Below, one piece after another: positions 1 to 8,345 of a stretch of 64,000 nucleotides of DNA. The first letter of the stretch is position 1; every line of letters starts with the position of its first letter. The stretch is from assembly GCA_002869845.2 (NCBI GenBank), contig NEWS02000004.1:851954-915953 (forward strand). Direction: 5' to 3'. The DNA comes from Nitrospira sp. CG24B. Lineage in GTDB: Bacteria; Nitrospirota; Nitrospiria; Nitrospirales; Nitrospiraceae. The position numbers were made by a program, and so were the translations under genes. The notes below the pieces were generated by a model. The model searched no databases and was not told the origin of the DNA. It saw only the letters and a program-made list of their open reading frames with translations.

Positions 1-413
1 AGCTCAGCAATCGGATCCGACGCGCCGTCGTCATGGCGGAGGGAGAGGAGATTACTCCACGGGACTTAGATCTGGCCGGCGAAGAACTTCATACGGTGGA
101 CACACTGGATTCCCTCCGGGCCGCTCACCGCCGGATTGAGATGGAGTTGCTGGTGAAGGCGATCAGTCTGCATCAAGGAAACTTGACCCGGGCAGCCAGA
201 GACTTGGAGGTGAGCCGCTCGACGTTGTATCGCAAACTACGAGCCTATGGGCTTGAGAAGTTTGTGCCCGCCGCAACCCCGCATTCTCTTAGTTCCAAAA
301 CCAGGGTCAAGAAATCGGCAACACTCTCCGCGCAGGAGAACAGGTGTGGTGGGGAATCGCCCGAATCTGCTCCGGTGGGTACCCCCTTGGAACCGGTGCA
401 TCAGCTCTCTTAA
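1..413 (+). CDS. C-terminal part of a sigma-54-dependent response regulator (PrsR-like), 5' end outside window
   Basis: The reading frame is open from the first base, so only the C-terminus is present. It begins with the end of an AAA+ sigma-54 activator domain (LSNRIRRAVVMAEG, followed by ITPRDLDL). A Fis-type helix-turn-helix follows (GNLTRAARDLEVSRSTLYRK) at about window residues 55-75. The Fis-HTH directly after the RRAVVMAEG stretch is typical of NtrC-family regulators, including the PEP-CTERM-box regulator PrsR. The choice of PrsR is only a guess because the receiver domain is not visible. After the HTH there is a tail of about 50 residues rich in Ser and Pro that looks poorly conserved. 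The protein would bind DNA upstream of -24/-12 promoters and activate sigma-54 RNA polymerase. A good sigma-54 site lies about 550 bp downstream. Confidence 0.85.
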   Translation, partial: LSNRIRRAVVMAEGEEITPRDLDLAGEELHTVDTLDSLRAAHRRIEMELLVKAISLHQGNLTRAARDLEVSRSTLYRKLRAYGLEKFVPAATPHSLSSKTRVKKSATLSAQENRCGGESPESAPVGTPLEPVHQLS

Positions 414-963
414 ACAGTTCGTAGAGTTGGTTCATTACAAAAGAATTGCCTTCCTCCAGCATGTCTGCTCGCCAACCATCGAGGGGATGGTTCACTCCTT
501 CACAAGGTATATTCGTTTGTGCTTGAAATTGTCGACTCGTCGAACAGCATCGACTTGAGAAGTGTTTCATAATACAACACCATGATGAAGAAGAATTTTA
601 CGCAATATCTAGGTATGTCTTCATGATGATTCGTATTCCATGTGGTGAACACATCAAATTAGACGATGGTACGGGTCCTAGCGCATTCGAAAAGTTCGTA
701 CGCTGTGTCCCATAATGAAACAGTTCATGATTGGCATACCATCATCATGCGTGAAACAGAATCGGCGTCTGACTCTCAAGAAAATTGGCCATTCTTTTCT
801 CCTATTGGAGAAAGAAGTCTGCTCAATTTAGAAGCGAGGAATCGAACGCGGGATAAATTAGTGTCCTAAAATAATACACGTGGATACGATTTCAGACAGT
901 CAAGTCACTCACCCTCTGTAGGAATATCTTACAATACCTTAGTAAACAGAAATATTACGTATT
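414..963. other. AT-rich intergenic region without a convincing gene
   Basis: About 550 bases separate the regulator gene from the sigma-54-type promoter. The short open frames here, such as the one at 666-869, lack a convincing ribosome binding site and show no recognisable family. Base composition is visibly lower in GC than in the flanking genes. It may hold upstream activator sites for the promoter at 964-980, but I cannot identify a repeated operator. Confidence 0.5.
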
Positions 964-980
964 GGGCACCTGAATTGCTT
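964..980 (+). promoter_or_regulatory. Predicted sigma-54 (-24/-12) promoter
   Basis: The sequence GGGCACCTGAATTGCTT contains GGCAC, five bases, then TTGCT, which fits the core consensus GGCAC-N5-TTGC. GG at 965-966 and GC at 977-978 have the required 10-base gap. Transcription would start near 990, leaving a very short leader before the GTG at 1001, which carries AAGGTG just upstream. The nearby end of an NtrC-type activator gene makes the site more believable. Confidence 0.6.
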
Positions 981-1000
981 AAACCATTTAAGGTGATGCG

Positions 1001-1417
1001 GTGTGTAGCACAAAGCGGTATGGGGAAATTGTGGATAACGTAAAACCGAACGAGCAAATTGTTCTGCTGCATCAGTTGACGGCCACGAAACCTCGTCAGA
1101 ATGAGTTGGTACGTAGCCCCATGCCACAGGTTCAAGCCTTGCGAGCGTCATCCAGAGAAGACGTAGAAGAAAATATATCGCCAGACTGGTGGTTCCATCA
1201 CTTTGAGCCAATCTGGAAACCATTTCTTCAATGGCTTCGCAGTCAGAAGAATGTGACTCTGCTTGAATTTGAACGAGCCGCTTCTCAAGTTCCCGGTCTT
1301 ACACCTATCGAGAAAACCATCGCTATATCCGCGTTCCGTCAACAACAAGAACAGGGATCAGTCCCTTCCCAGGCCGCTCCCGCGTTTCGTCCTGAACACA
1401 GCCTGTCCGCGGTGTAA
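1001..1417 (+). CDS. Hypothetical protein of about 138 residues behind a sigma-54 promoter
   Basis: I do not recognise this protein. It starts with GTG preceded by AAGGTG and would be 138 residues, soluble, with no signal peptide or membrane segment. A Trp-rich central part (DWWFHHFEPIWKPFLQWL) is followed by a probable helical region ending in a Gln-rich stretch, and a Pro/Ala-rich tail. The -24/-12 promoter directly upstream supports a real gene and suggests control by a sigma-54 activator, perhaps the one whose end opens the window. The mRNA leader would be about 11 bases, so a later GTG at 1031 is an alternative start. Coding status is moderately supported; function is unknown. Confidence 0.5.
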   Translation: MCSTKRYGEIVDNVKPNEQIVLLHQLTATKPRQNELVRSPMPQVQALRASSREDVEENISPDWWFHHFEPIWKPFLQWLRSQKNVTLLEFERAASQVPGLTPIEKTIAISAFRQQQEQGSVPSQAAPAFRPEHSLSAV

Positions 1418-1616
1418 CTGACTATTCCATCTTCGTCTGACCCGGTTCTACGCCACACGTGGCCCGTGCGCGTCGTTGAAAGCCTGAGAAGCAGCCTGCT
1501 TGTTTCTCCGCGACGATACCACGACCCTCACCCCGAAGGGCTTTGGGTTGAGTACTCAGACCTCAAGAGCCAGGTCCACGAGACATGCCTGGCTGGGTTC
1601 GATGGAGGAGCGGTTC

Positions 1617-2456
1617 TTATGGAGTCGTGTTCTCGGTGAGATAGTAGTACTGAATCAGGCGTTCTTGCACGAGCGGAAGCGCGGAAGCCGTAGCGTTTTG
1701 TGACGGAGAAGAGTGTTCTGCGGTCAGCTCTTTGATCCAGTTGCCCATGTCATCATACTCATAGGTGGTGATCCACTTCTGTTGCTGATCTTGGCCAAAC
1801 GCTTCGGTCGTCGCTCGCACCCGCCTTCCCCTGTCGTCATAGTCGTTCGTAACCCGACCAGCCACAGTCCCGTGCGCATTGTAAATGACGAGCTCATGTA
1901 GCCGTCCCCACGCGTCATATTGGTGTTTCAACTCACTGAACAACTCACCCTTACTGTACCTTGCGGAATAAATGCGCCGCCCGAATACGTCGAACAGACT
2001 CTTGTAGGCCATCGAATGGTTGACCCACAGTTGTTCCGAGAGGTGGCCCTGCTGGTCGTACAAAGAAAACTCGGCATACTGAAAACCGCCGTTTTCTGAG
2101 GTCGTCACAGATGCAGTGTCACGGCCTTCTGAGTCTTGTGCATACACAACCTGCTTCCGAAACATGAGCCTCCCGCTGGGATCGAGCGCGAGTTCCTCCT
2201 GAAGATGGCCGTCCTGGTCGTACCGGAAGAGGGAATACGTGGCAGTATTGGCATATGCCATGTCGATGACGGCCTCGATGAGGTGGCCCGCGCGATCATA
2301 GGTTTCCGTCGTAGAGTAACCTAGTTTCTTGATGGTCACGCTGCGAACAGGCCCAATGAGCTCATTCGTGGTTCTGGTTGTCTCGGCAACACCAGCCGTC
2401 TCCCAGAAACTCGCCAGAAGAGTTGCCAATAGGATTGAGACCAATCGAAGATACAT
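1617..2456 (-). CDS. Secreted YD-repeat (RHS-like) protein
   Basis: A predicted secreted protein of 279 residues. The ATG at 2456 is chosen over the GTG at 2462 because GGGGAGG lies six bases upstream of it. The N-terminus is a signal peptide (MYLRLVSILLATLLASF, cleavage probably after GVAE or nearby). The rest contains about five degenerate YD/RHS-type units of the form Y-D-x-x-G-x-L, for example YDRAGHLIEAV, YDQDGHLQEEL, YDQQGHLSEQL, YDAWGRLHELV and YDDMGNWIKEL. Such repeats build beta-hairpins that wrap into a shell in RHS/teneurin proteins, but five are too few for a closed cocoon and no toxin domain follows. It is probably a periplasmic or surface protein of unknown function. No partner gene is adjacent. 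Confidence 0.75.
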   Translation of the reverse strand: MYLRLVSILLATLLASFWETAGVAETTRTTNELIGPVRSVTIKKLGYSTTETYDRAGHLIEAVIDMAYANTATYSLFRYDQDGHLQEELALDPSGRLMFRKQVVYAQDSEGRDTASVTTSENGGFQYAEFSLYDQQGHLSEQLWVNHSMAYKSLFDVFGRRIYSARYSKGELFSELKHQYDAWGRLHELVIYNAHGTVAGRVTNDYDDRGRRVRATTEAFGQDQQQKWITTYEYDDMGNWIKELTAEHSSPSQNATASALPLVQERLIQYYYLTENTTP

Positions 2457-2769
2457 ACACACCTCCCCTCAACATCCTACGACCAGACTTCAAAAATATG
2501 AAGCAAGAGCAGGAATTTAGGCAGGTGAGGTGAGTGGACCATCGCCTTCATCATCTTGCCAGACCGACCTTTCGAGAGAGGGATGCAACCGTCTTATCCG
2601 AACGCGAACCCTGTGCATTCTCACGCCAACGAACACCTGTGGAATTTACACCTCGTTCGGCTGTATCCTTTGTGACCCCGTATTCGGAAGTGTAGTCTTC
2701 CAAGCATACTCAGAAAACAGCAACGGGGTGATTTGACTCGTTGAATAGCGCAGCGAACGGCAGCGGTAC
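2457..2769. other. Intergenic region between divergent genes
   Basis: About 310 bases between the YD-repeat gene and the hemerythrin gene. It must hold both divergent promoters, but I see no clear -35/-10 pair, operator or repeat. Short open frames here look like chance. Confidence 0.5.
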
Positions 2770-3306
2770 ATGCAACCAGACACACATCCATCGTCGGGAC
2801 CCATGACGCGGTTTCTCGAAGACGACCATCGACGGCTGGAGAAACTCCTCAACAAAGCCATGATCACCGGGGGCCGGATCGACCAGGGACACTATGATGA
2901 GTTTCGATCGGGACTGCTTCGCCACATTGGGATGGAGGAGAAGATTCTGTTGCCTGCGGCTCAGCGATCCAACGGCGGCGCGCCGCTATCAATCGCGGCA
3001 ACGCTTCGGCTCGACCATGGGGCCATTGCTGCCTTACTCATGCCCACTCCCACACCCGAACTCATCGCCGTACTGCGCTCGATCTTGAACAAGCACAACG
3101 AGGTCGAGGAAGGCCTTGACGGCTTGTACGCCATCTGCGACAAGTTGGCGGGCGCTGAGACGGATGATCTGATGGCGAAACTCCGTGCCGCCCCAGCCGT
3201 GGCTGTGCTTCCACATTCGGATACTCCCGCTGTGCTCGGTGCCGTCCGTCGCGCTTTGGAGCGGGCCAAGTATGAGTATCTCTCCGATTCGATGCCATCC
3301 TCATGA
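2770..3306 (+). CDS. Hemerythrin HHE domain protein
   Basis: A 178-residue all-helical protein with the spaced His and Glu ligands of a non-haem diiron hemerythrin-like domain. These are the His in FLEDDHRRLEKLL near residue 20, His and Glu in LLRHIGMEEKILLP (about 54 and 58), the His in LRLDHGAIAALL, and His and Glu in LNKHNEVEEGLD. Proteins of this family bind oxygen or nitric oxide, or act in iron and redox sensing; the sequence does not tell which. The C-terminal 40 residues (Ala- and Pro-rich, then a short helix) lie outside the four-helix bundle. An internal ATG at 2803 (MTRFLEDDH) is a possible alternative start. The gene lies 43 bases before prfC on the same strand but is not clearly linked to it. 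Confidence 0.85.
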   Translation: MQPDTHPSSGPMTRFLEDDHRRLEKLLNKAMITGGRIDQGHYDEFRSGLLRHIGMEEKILLPAAQRSNGGAPLSIAATLRLDHGAIAALLMPTPTPELIAVLRSILNKHNEVEEGLDGLYAICDKLAGAETDDLMAKLRAAPAVAVLPHSDTPAVLGAVRRALERAKYEYLSDSMPSS

Positions 3307-3349
3307 TCATCCGCTTTGATATGCGATATGGTATGCTGCGCCTCCAATC

Positions 3350-4954
3350 ATGACGACTGAAACGACTCTCTCCACAGAACTGGCGGCCGCCACAGGGCGA
3401 CGGCGGACCTTTGCCATCATCAGCCATCCTGATGCCGGCAAGACAACCTTGACCGAAAAGCTCCTGCTCTATTCAGGGCTGATCCGTACCGCCGGCATGG
3501 TGCGCGGGCGCAAGGGCGGTAAAGCCACCGCGTCGGATTGGATGGGGATGGAACAAGAACGAGGTATTTCCATCACAGCCTCTGCGATGCAGTTCCCCTA
3601 TAAAGGCGCCGTGATCAACTTGCTCGACACGCCGGGCCACCAAGATTTTTCTGAGGACACGTATCGCACCTTGACGGCGGCTGACAGCGCCATCATGGTG
3701 ATCGATGCGGCCAAAGGCGTTGAAACACAGACTCGCAAGCTCTTTGCCGTATGCCGTCTGCGGCGGATTCCAGTCCTGACGTTGATCAACAAGATGGACC
3801 AGCCGGGTCGCCCGCCGCTCGATTTGATGACCGAAGTGGAACAAGCCTTGAACATTCACGCAAGCGCGATCAATTGGCCGATCGGATCAGGCAGCGACTT
3901 CGTGGGCATCGTGACCCGCGCCGACAACCGGGTGCAACTGTTCAGCAAGACCGCGCACGGCGGAGCCGCGAAAGTGGCGACGGAGACCTTGCCGCTCACC
4001 GAACTCGGCGCCACCGGTCGGGTCTCGCAGGAGAGTCTGGACCAGGTCCAACACGACTTGGACCTCTTAGACATCGCCGGCAATCCCTTTACGCGCGAAC
4101 AGTTTCTGCAAGGCGACATTACCCCAGTGTTTTTCGCATCGGCACTCACCAACTTTGGCATCGAGAGTTTTTTGGATGCCTTCGTGCAGATGGCGCCGAG
4201 CCCCGGCGCACGGCTGGCCGACCGTGAGGATGGGGCTGACGTCTCCGTCAGCCCGGTTGAGATACCGTTCAGCGCCTATGTGTTCAAGCTCCAAGCCAAC
4301 ATGAACCCCAAGCATCGCGACAGTACCGCGTTTCTTCGAGTCTGCTCCGGGCGGTTTGAGCGGGATCTGGTGGTCAAACATCACCGATTGGGTCGGGATA
4401 TTCGACTGGCGAGACCGCACAGCTTGGTAGCGCAGGAACGCAGTACGGTCGAAGAGGCCTATCCTGGGGATATCATCGGTATCATCAATCCCGGGGTCTT
4501 CGCCATCGGTGATACGGTGTCGCTGACTGGGGGCTTTAATTTCAAACCGCTCCCGCAATTCCAGCCAGAAATCTTTGCGCGTCTGAGACCGACTGATGTC
4601 GGCAAACGCAAAGCATTCGACAAGGGCCTGTCCCAGATGGCGCAAGAGGGCACGGTGCAGATCATGCGAAGTCTCCATGATCAAGAGGCATTAGTTGCTG
4701 CAGTCGGCCGACTGCAGTTCGATGTGTTGCAATACCGACTGCGCCATGAATACCGTGTGGAAACTATCTTGGATGCGCTGCCATTTACCTGTAGCGCGTG
4801 GCTGGAGGGTGATCCATCTACCTTCAAGTCACCGTCGGCCTCGATGCTTGTGAAAGACCAACGGGACCGAGTTGTCGTTCTGTTCGGCGATCAGCTCATG
4901 AAGAATATCGCCCGCGATCGGAATCCCGATCACGTGCTGCGAGACATGGGATAG
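3350..4954 (+). CDS. prfC: Peptide chain release factor 3
   Basis: A GTPase that removes RF1 and RF2 from the ribosome after peptide release. At 534 residues it matches the usual length of about 530. The GTPase motifs are intact: SHPDAGKTTL (P-loop, about residues 26-35), DTPGHQDF (switch II with the catalytic His) and NKMDQPG (guanine specificity). A second domain follows from about residue 290 (SPVEIPFSAYVFKLQANMN) and the RF3 C-terminal domain carries VGRLQFDVLQYRLRHEY. This last stretch, together with RGISITASAM in switch I, separates it from EF-G. It is convergent with the three-gene operon downstream. Confidence is high. Confidence 0.97.
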   Translation: MTTETTLSTELAAATGRRRTFAIISHPDAGKTTLTEKLLLYSGLIRTAGMVRGRKGGKATASDWMGMEQERGISITASAMQFPYKGAVINLLDTPGHQDFSEDTYRTLTAADSAIMVIDAAKGVETQTRKLFAVCRLRRIPVLTLINKMDQPGRPPLDLMTEVEQALNIHASAINWPIGSGSDFVGIVTRADNRVQLFSKTAHGGAAKVATETLPLTELGATGRVSQESLDQVQHDLDLLDIAGNPFTREQFLQGDITPVFFASALTNFGIESFLDAFVQMAPSPGARLADREDGADVSVSPVEIPFSAYVFKLQANMNPKHRDSTAFLRVCSGRFERDLVVKHHRLGRDIRLARPHSLVAQERSTVEEAYPGDIIGIINPGVFAIGDTVSLTGGFNFKPLPQFQPEIFARLRPTDVGKRKAFDKGLSQMAQEGTVQIMRSLHDQEALVAAVGRLQFDVLQYRLRHEYRVETILDALPFTCSAWLEGDPSTFKSPSASMLVKDQRDRVVVLFGDQLMKNIARDRNPDHVLRDMG

Positions 4955-4956
4955 CA

Positions 4957-4972
4957 GCTGATGGCGATCAGC
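4957..4972. terminator. Small stem-loop after prfC
   Basis: GCTGAT, a four-base loop and ATCAGC form a six-base-pair hairpin three bases after the prfC stop. No T-run follows on either strand, so termination activity is uncertain. Confidence 0.3.
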
Positions 4973-5046
4973 GAACAGCAGGTGGCTTCATCCACGTAAG
5001 TTTCGTGTCGCGCAAGACCGGCGTGCGCCGAACGCAGTGGAACGGT

Positions 5047-5643
5047 TTAGCGCCCGGTAGAAGATTTCATCAGGCTGTTGGCCTGAGGCGGGAGGAATCC
5101 AAGATAGCCTCGATGTCGTTCCGCTAACTCCAGGACGGAGAACGGTTGGCCGTCAACCATCTCCGGAGAAGAAAAAATCTGTCGGAGATGGTCTCCCGGA
5201 GCTCCGACGATATTGCCGGCAAATACCACCCCTTTCTGCTTGAGCCTGGCCACTGCGTGGTCGATATCCTCCACCCGAGCGGCGACATGGTGAAACACCT
5301 TGTCACCGAATTTATCGACCCAACCGGGAATGATGCTGGTTGTGCCTCGTTCATCCGGATAGGCCTGGTCGACAAAGAGCGCCGGATAGCCTGGCTTCCG
5401 ATAGACCTTCGCGTACCAATCGTCGTACTGCAACGTTTCCTCATAGGTATAGCCCAGTGAGACAAACGGTTCAGCACCCCGGTCGATATTGAACGTTCGA
5501 ATTGTGACATGGTCGATGAGAGGAGAAAACCCCACGCCGGTCTCATCGAGCATCGCCTTCAACACCGTGGCGGCGCGATTGCGCGCTAGATAGTCGGCAA
5601 CCATCCGCACCATGAGATCATCGAGTTCTTGGGCCTGATCCAT
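5047..5643 (-). CDS. Compact HglS-like (DUF1338/VOC) putative 2-oxo acid dioxygenase
   Basis: A 198-residue protein; the ATG at 5643 has GAGG eight bases upstream. The segment DHVTIRTF (residues 44-51) followed by LGYTYEE, and later FHHVAARVED and SVLELAERH, resembles the metal-binding pattern of the VOC superfamily and especially of the DUF1338 family (HglS/YdcJ), which converts 2-oxoadipate to 2-hydroxyglutarate. Candidate metal ligands are H45, H118 or H119, and E172 or E175. HglS proteins are about twice this length, so this would be a minimal version or a relative with another substrate. It is the third gene of an operon whose first two genes look like lysine / alpha-aminoadipate-semialdehyde oxidation, which supports a role in that route. 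The substrate assignment is inference. Confidence 0.6.
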   Translation of the reverse strand: MDQAQELDDLMVRMVADYLARNRAATVLKAMLDETGVGFSPLIDHVTIRTFNIDRGAEPFVSLGYTYEETLQYDDWYAKVYRKPGYPALFVDQAYPDERGTTSIIPGWVDKFGDKVFHHVAARVEDIDHAVARLKQKGVVFAGNIVGAPGDHLRQIFSSPEMVDGQPFSVLELAERHRGYLGFLPPQANSLMKSSTGR

Positions 5644-5656
5644 GGTCACACCTCAT

Positions 5657-7186
5657 TTACGATCCAAACTTAATGCCTTGAGCCAGCGGGAGTTCCGTTC
5701 CCCAGTTGACGGTGTTGGTCTGGCGGCGCATATAGGCTTTCCAGGAATCCGATCCAGCTTCGCGGCCTCCCCCTGTTTCCTTCTCTCCACCGAATGCCCC
5801 GCCAATCTCGGCGCCGGACGTTCCGATATTGATATTGGCGATGCCGCAATCGCTGCCGGCGGCGGAGATAAACCGTTCGCCATGACGCAGATGATTGGAA
5901 AACATGGCGGAGGAGAGTCCTTGAGGCGCGTCGTTCTGTATCTGAATCGCCTCATCGATCGTCTGAAAGGTCATGATATACAGAATCGGCGCAAAGGTTT
6001 CGCGTTGTACGACGGGCCAGTGGTTCTGTGCACGCACAATCGTGGGCTCGACGAAAAAGCCAGCTCGACTCAGGACGTGACCGCCACAGAGAATCTCGCC
6101 ACCCTCTTTTTTAATTTCATCGAGGGCAGCGCGATAGCCTTCCACCGCCACCTGATCGATGAGCGGCCCCATGAGCACATCTTTTTCGAGAGGATTACCG
6201 ATCTGCACTTGAGCATAGGCCTTCACGAGTCTGCCGACGAGCTCCTCACACCGCGATTCATGGACAATCAGACGCCTGGTTGTCGTGCATCGTTGCCCCG
6301 CAGTCCCGACGGCACCGAACACAATCGCGCGCACGGCCATGTCCAGGTCAGCGGTCTCATCAACGATGACGGCATTGTTACCGCTGAGTTCGAGCAGCGT
6401 GCGTCCCAATCGCTGACCAACAGCGGCGGCCACTCGTCGCCCAACCGGCACCGATCCCGTGAACGAAATCAGCGGCAACCGGGGATCCTGCACCATGTTG
6501 TCCGCCAGGGCCGGTTGGTCGGTGATGAAGAGTGAAAAAATTCCCGCATACCCTTGTTGCTGCATCACGCGATTGCAGATCTGTTGCACCGCCACGGCGC
6601 AGAGCGGCGCCTTGGGTGACGGTTTCCAGATGACCGTATCGCCGGCGATGGCGGCCACAAAGGCATTCCAGGCCCACACGGCAACTGGAAAATTGAATGC
6701 GGTGATGACGCCGACCGGTCCTAACGGATGCCACTGTTCGCTCATCCGGTGGGCCGGGCGCTCGGACTGCATCGTGGCGCCATAGAGCATCCGAGATTGA
6801 CCGACGGCGAAATCCGCCATGTCGATCATTTCTTGGACTTCGCCATCGCCCTCTGCTTTGATCTTGCCGACTTCCAGAGAGACGAGCGTGCCTAATTGAT
6901 CCTTCTTCTCACGGAGGGCTTGGCCGATGAGCCGAACAATCTCGCCACGCTTCGGTGCAGGAACCATCCGCCAGGCACGGAACGCTTCACGCGATTCTTT
7001 CACAATCCGTTCGTAATCCTCCGGCGAACAGGGATAGACGCCGGCAATCTGCTCACCAGTAGAAGGATTGATCGAGGGGAGGAGAGACCCATCATTACGA
7101 CCGGACCACCAACTACTGCCGGTACTCCCCCCGGAATTCACAGCTTGAATGCCCAGGTCTCTCAGCGCAGTGTGACTCGTGCTCAT
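5657..7186 (-). CDS. ALDH7-type aldehyde dehydrogenase (probable alpha-aminoadipate semialdehyde dehydrogenase)
   Basis: An NAD(P)-dependent aldehyde dehydrogenase of 509 residues. Visible motifs are FNFPVAVWAWNAF and WKPSPKAPL (cofactor site), FTGSVPVGRRV, the catalytic Glu in LLELSGNNAV (about residue 265), the catalytic Cys in GTAGQRCTTTRR (about 300) and the late motif ETFAPILYIM. The GQRCTTTRR context and the C-terminal INIGTSGAEIGGAFGGEKETG stretch (split here: INIGTSGAEIG then GAFGGEKETG) are typical of ALDH7/antiquitin enzymes, which oxidise alpha-aminoadipate semialdehyde to alpha-aminoadipate. Its start overlaps the stop of the upstream saccharopine-dehydrogenase-like gene by four bases (ATGA), implying translational coupling. 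Family assignment is strong; the exact aldehyde is inferred from the neighbour. Confidence 0.88.
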   Translation of the reverse strand: MSTSHTALRDLGIQAVNSGGSTGSSWWSGRNDGSLLPSINPSTGEQIAGVYPCSPEDYERIVKESREAFRAWRMVPAPKRGEIVRLIGQALREKKDQLGTLVSLEVGKIKAEGDGEVQEMIDMADFAVGQSRMLYGATMQSERPAHRMSEQWHPLGPVGVITAFNFPVAVWAWNAFVAAIAGDTVIWKPSPKAPLCAVAVQQICNRVMQQQGYAGIFSLFITDQPALADNMVQDPRLPLISFTGSVPVGRRVAAAVGQRLGRTLLELSGNNAVIVDETADLDMAVRAIVFGAVGTAGQRCTTTRRLIVHESRCEELVGRLVKAYAQVQIGNPLEKDVLMGPLIDQVAVEGYRAALDEIKKEGGEILCGGHVLSRAGFFVEPTIVRAQNHWPVVQRETFAPILYIMTFQTIDEAIQIQNDAPQGLSSAMFSNHLRHGERFISAAGSDCGIANINIGTSGAEIGGAFGGEKETGGGREAGSDSWKAYMRRQTNTVNWGTELPLAQGIKFGS

Positions 7187-8274
7187 CGGAAGCAGGCTCC
7201 AAAATCATTCGCCAAGAAATCTTTCAGTAGTACGGATTCCTGAGTGATGAATCCATGGTACGCTGATGGATGGGTCAACACAAGATCCATGACACAGCAG
7301 ACACTCGATGCGGTCGTGACTTGGATCGCCGACCAGAGTTTTCCCTTGATACATTGCGGATACACTTTTTTCACATAATTCTCCTCAAAGAACCCATCCT
7401 CCCTCTTACCCATGACCGAGGCATAGACCAAAACGACATCCTGCAGGGTCTGGGGAACGGCATGTTCAAGCACACGCTTCAGAGTCCCTCGGTCTTCGTT
7501 GAGCTTGAGGTCCTTCATCAATAGTTGTATTTTTTCACAGTGGCCGGGATAGCGGAGAGTCTTGTAATTCATGGTTCGGACTTTTCCCTCGTAGCTGTCG
7601 GCCAAGGTACCCAATCCGCCTGATGTATTGAAGGCTTCGTACAGCAGCCCGTCCAGCTCGATCGTTTCGTACCCTTCGAGCGGTTGCAGTGGGACTTTCT
7701 CGCCTTGTTCGATGCCGTAGCACACATTGCCATATTCATTGATCAGCCCATCGGTCGACCAGGTGAGCGAATACTTGAGCGCATTACTAGGATGGACCGG
7801 CAGCGCGCCCACCCGCATCTTGACCGTATCGAGCGTTTCAAAATGCGTCATGAGCTCATGCGCCACAATGCTGATGAAGCCTGGCGCCAGCCCACATTGC
7901 GGCATGAACGCATGCGTGGCGCCTGTGCTCAAGACCTTGATCTGGTTCGTCACTTCGACGTCTTCGGTCAGGTCGAAGTAGTGCAGATGATGGGTCAAGG
8001 CCAAACCGGCGACGGTCGGATTACAGAAATAGGGGAGACTCGAAAGAACCGCGTCGAATCGATGCGCGGAGAGATAGGTGCCAACGGCATCCGGATGCCG
8101 TACGTCCAGCAGACAGGGGGTGACCCGTTCCAAACCGAGCTCTTCGACCAGATGTTTCGGCGCATCCAAGGTCATGTCGCCCAGATGAACCTCGTACTGG
8201 CCACGTTGATTCAGGAGACAGGCGATCAGAGACCCGATCTTGCCGGCACCGAGGACGAGCACGCGATGCATCAT
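7183..8274 (-). CDS. Saccharopine dehydrogenase / lysine 6-dehydrogenase family protein
   Basis: A 363-residue oxidoreductase with an N-terminal Rossmann fold (VLVLGAGKIGSLIACLL). It continues with YFDLTEDVEVT and MPQCGLAPGFISIVAHEL, the hallmark of the LYS9/saccharopine dehydrogenase (COG1748) family. The single-domain length fits bacterial saccharopine dehydrogenases and lysine 6-dehydrogenases; both yield alpha-aminoadipate semialdehyde. It is the first gene of a three-gene operon and overlaps the next gene, an ALDH7-type dehydrogenase that would oxidise that same product, by four bases. No lysine-ketoglutarate reductase is visible in the window, so direct lysine dehydrogenation is the simpler reading. 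Either of two adjacent ATG codons could be the start. Confidence 0.85.
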   Translation of the reverse strand: MMHRVLVLGAGKIGSLIACLLNQRGQYEVHLGDMTLDAPKHLVEELGLERVTPCLLDVRHPDAVGTYLSAHRFDAVLSSLPYFCNPTVAGLALTHHLHYFDLTEDVEVTNQIKVLSTGATHAFMPQCGLAPGFISIVAHELMTHFETLDTVKMRVGALPVHPSNALKYSLTWSTDGLINEYGNVCYGIEQGEKVPLQPLEGYETIELDGLLYEAFNTSGGLGTLADSYEGKVRTMNYKTLRYPGHCEKIQLLMKDLKLNEDRGTLKRVLEHAVPQTLQDVVLVYASVMGKREDGFFEENYVKKVYPQCIKGKLWSAIQVTTASSVCCVMDLVLTHPSAYHGFITQESVLLKDFLANDFGACFR

Positions 8275-8345
8275 GAGACATTATACTCCACCGTCGCTTT
8301 CTGACCACTGGCTTTGAGAAATGGAGCACCAAACAGGGCAAGTCG

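Noticed and set aside
736-756. Possible sigma-54 site TTGGCATACC...ATGC
   Set aside because: The GG-GC spacing is 14 bases, far from the required 10.
666-869. Open frame of 67 residues on the plus strand
   Set aside because: No ribosome binding site, no recognisable fold and a random-looking composition in an AT-rich gap.
939-1223. Minus-strand frames opposite the unknown gene at 1001-1417
   Set aside because: They lack start sites and cover the sigma-54-type promoter; the plus-strand frame is better supported.
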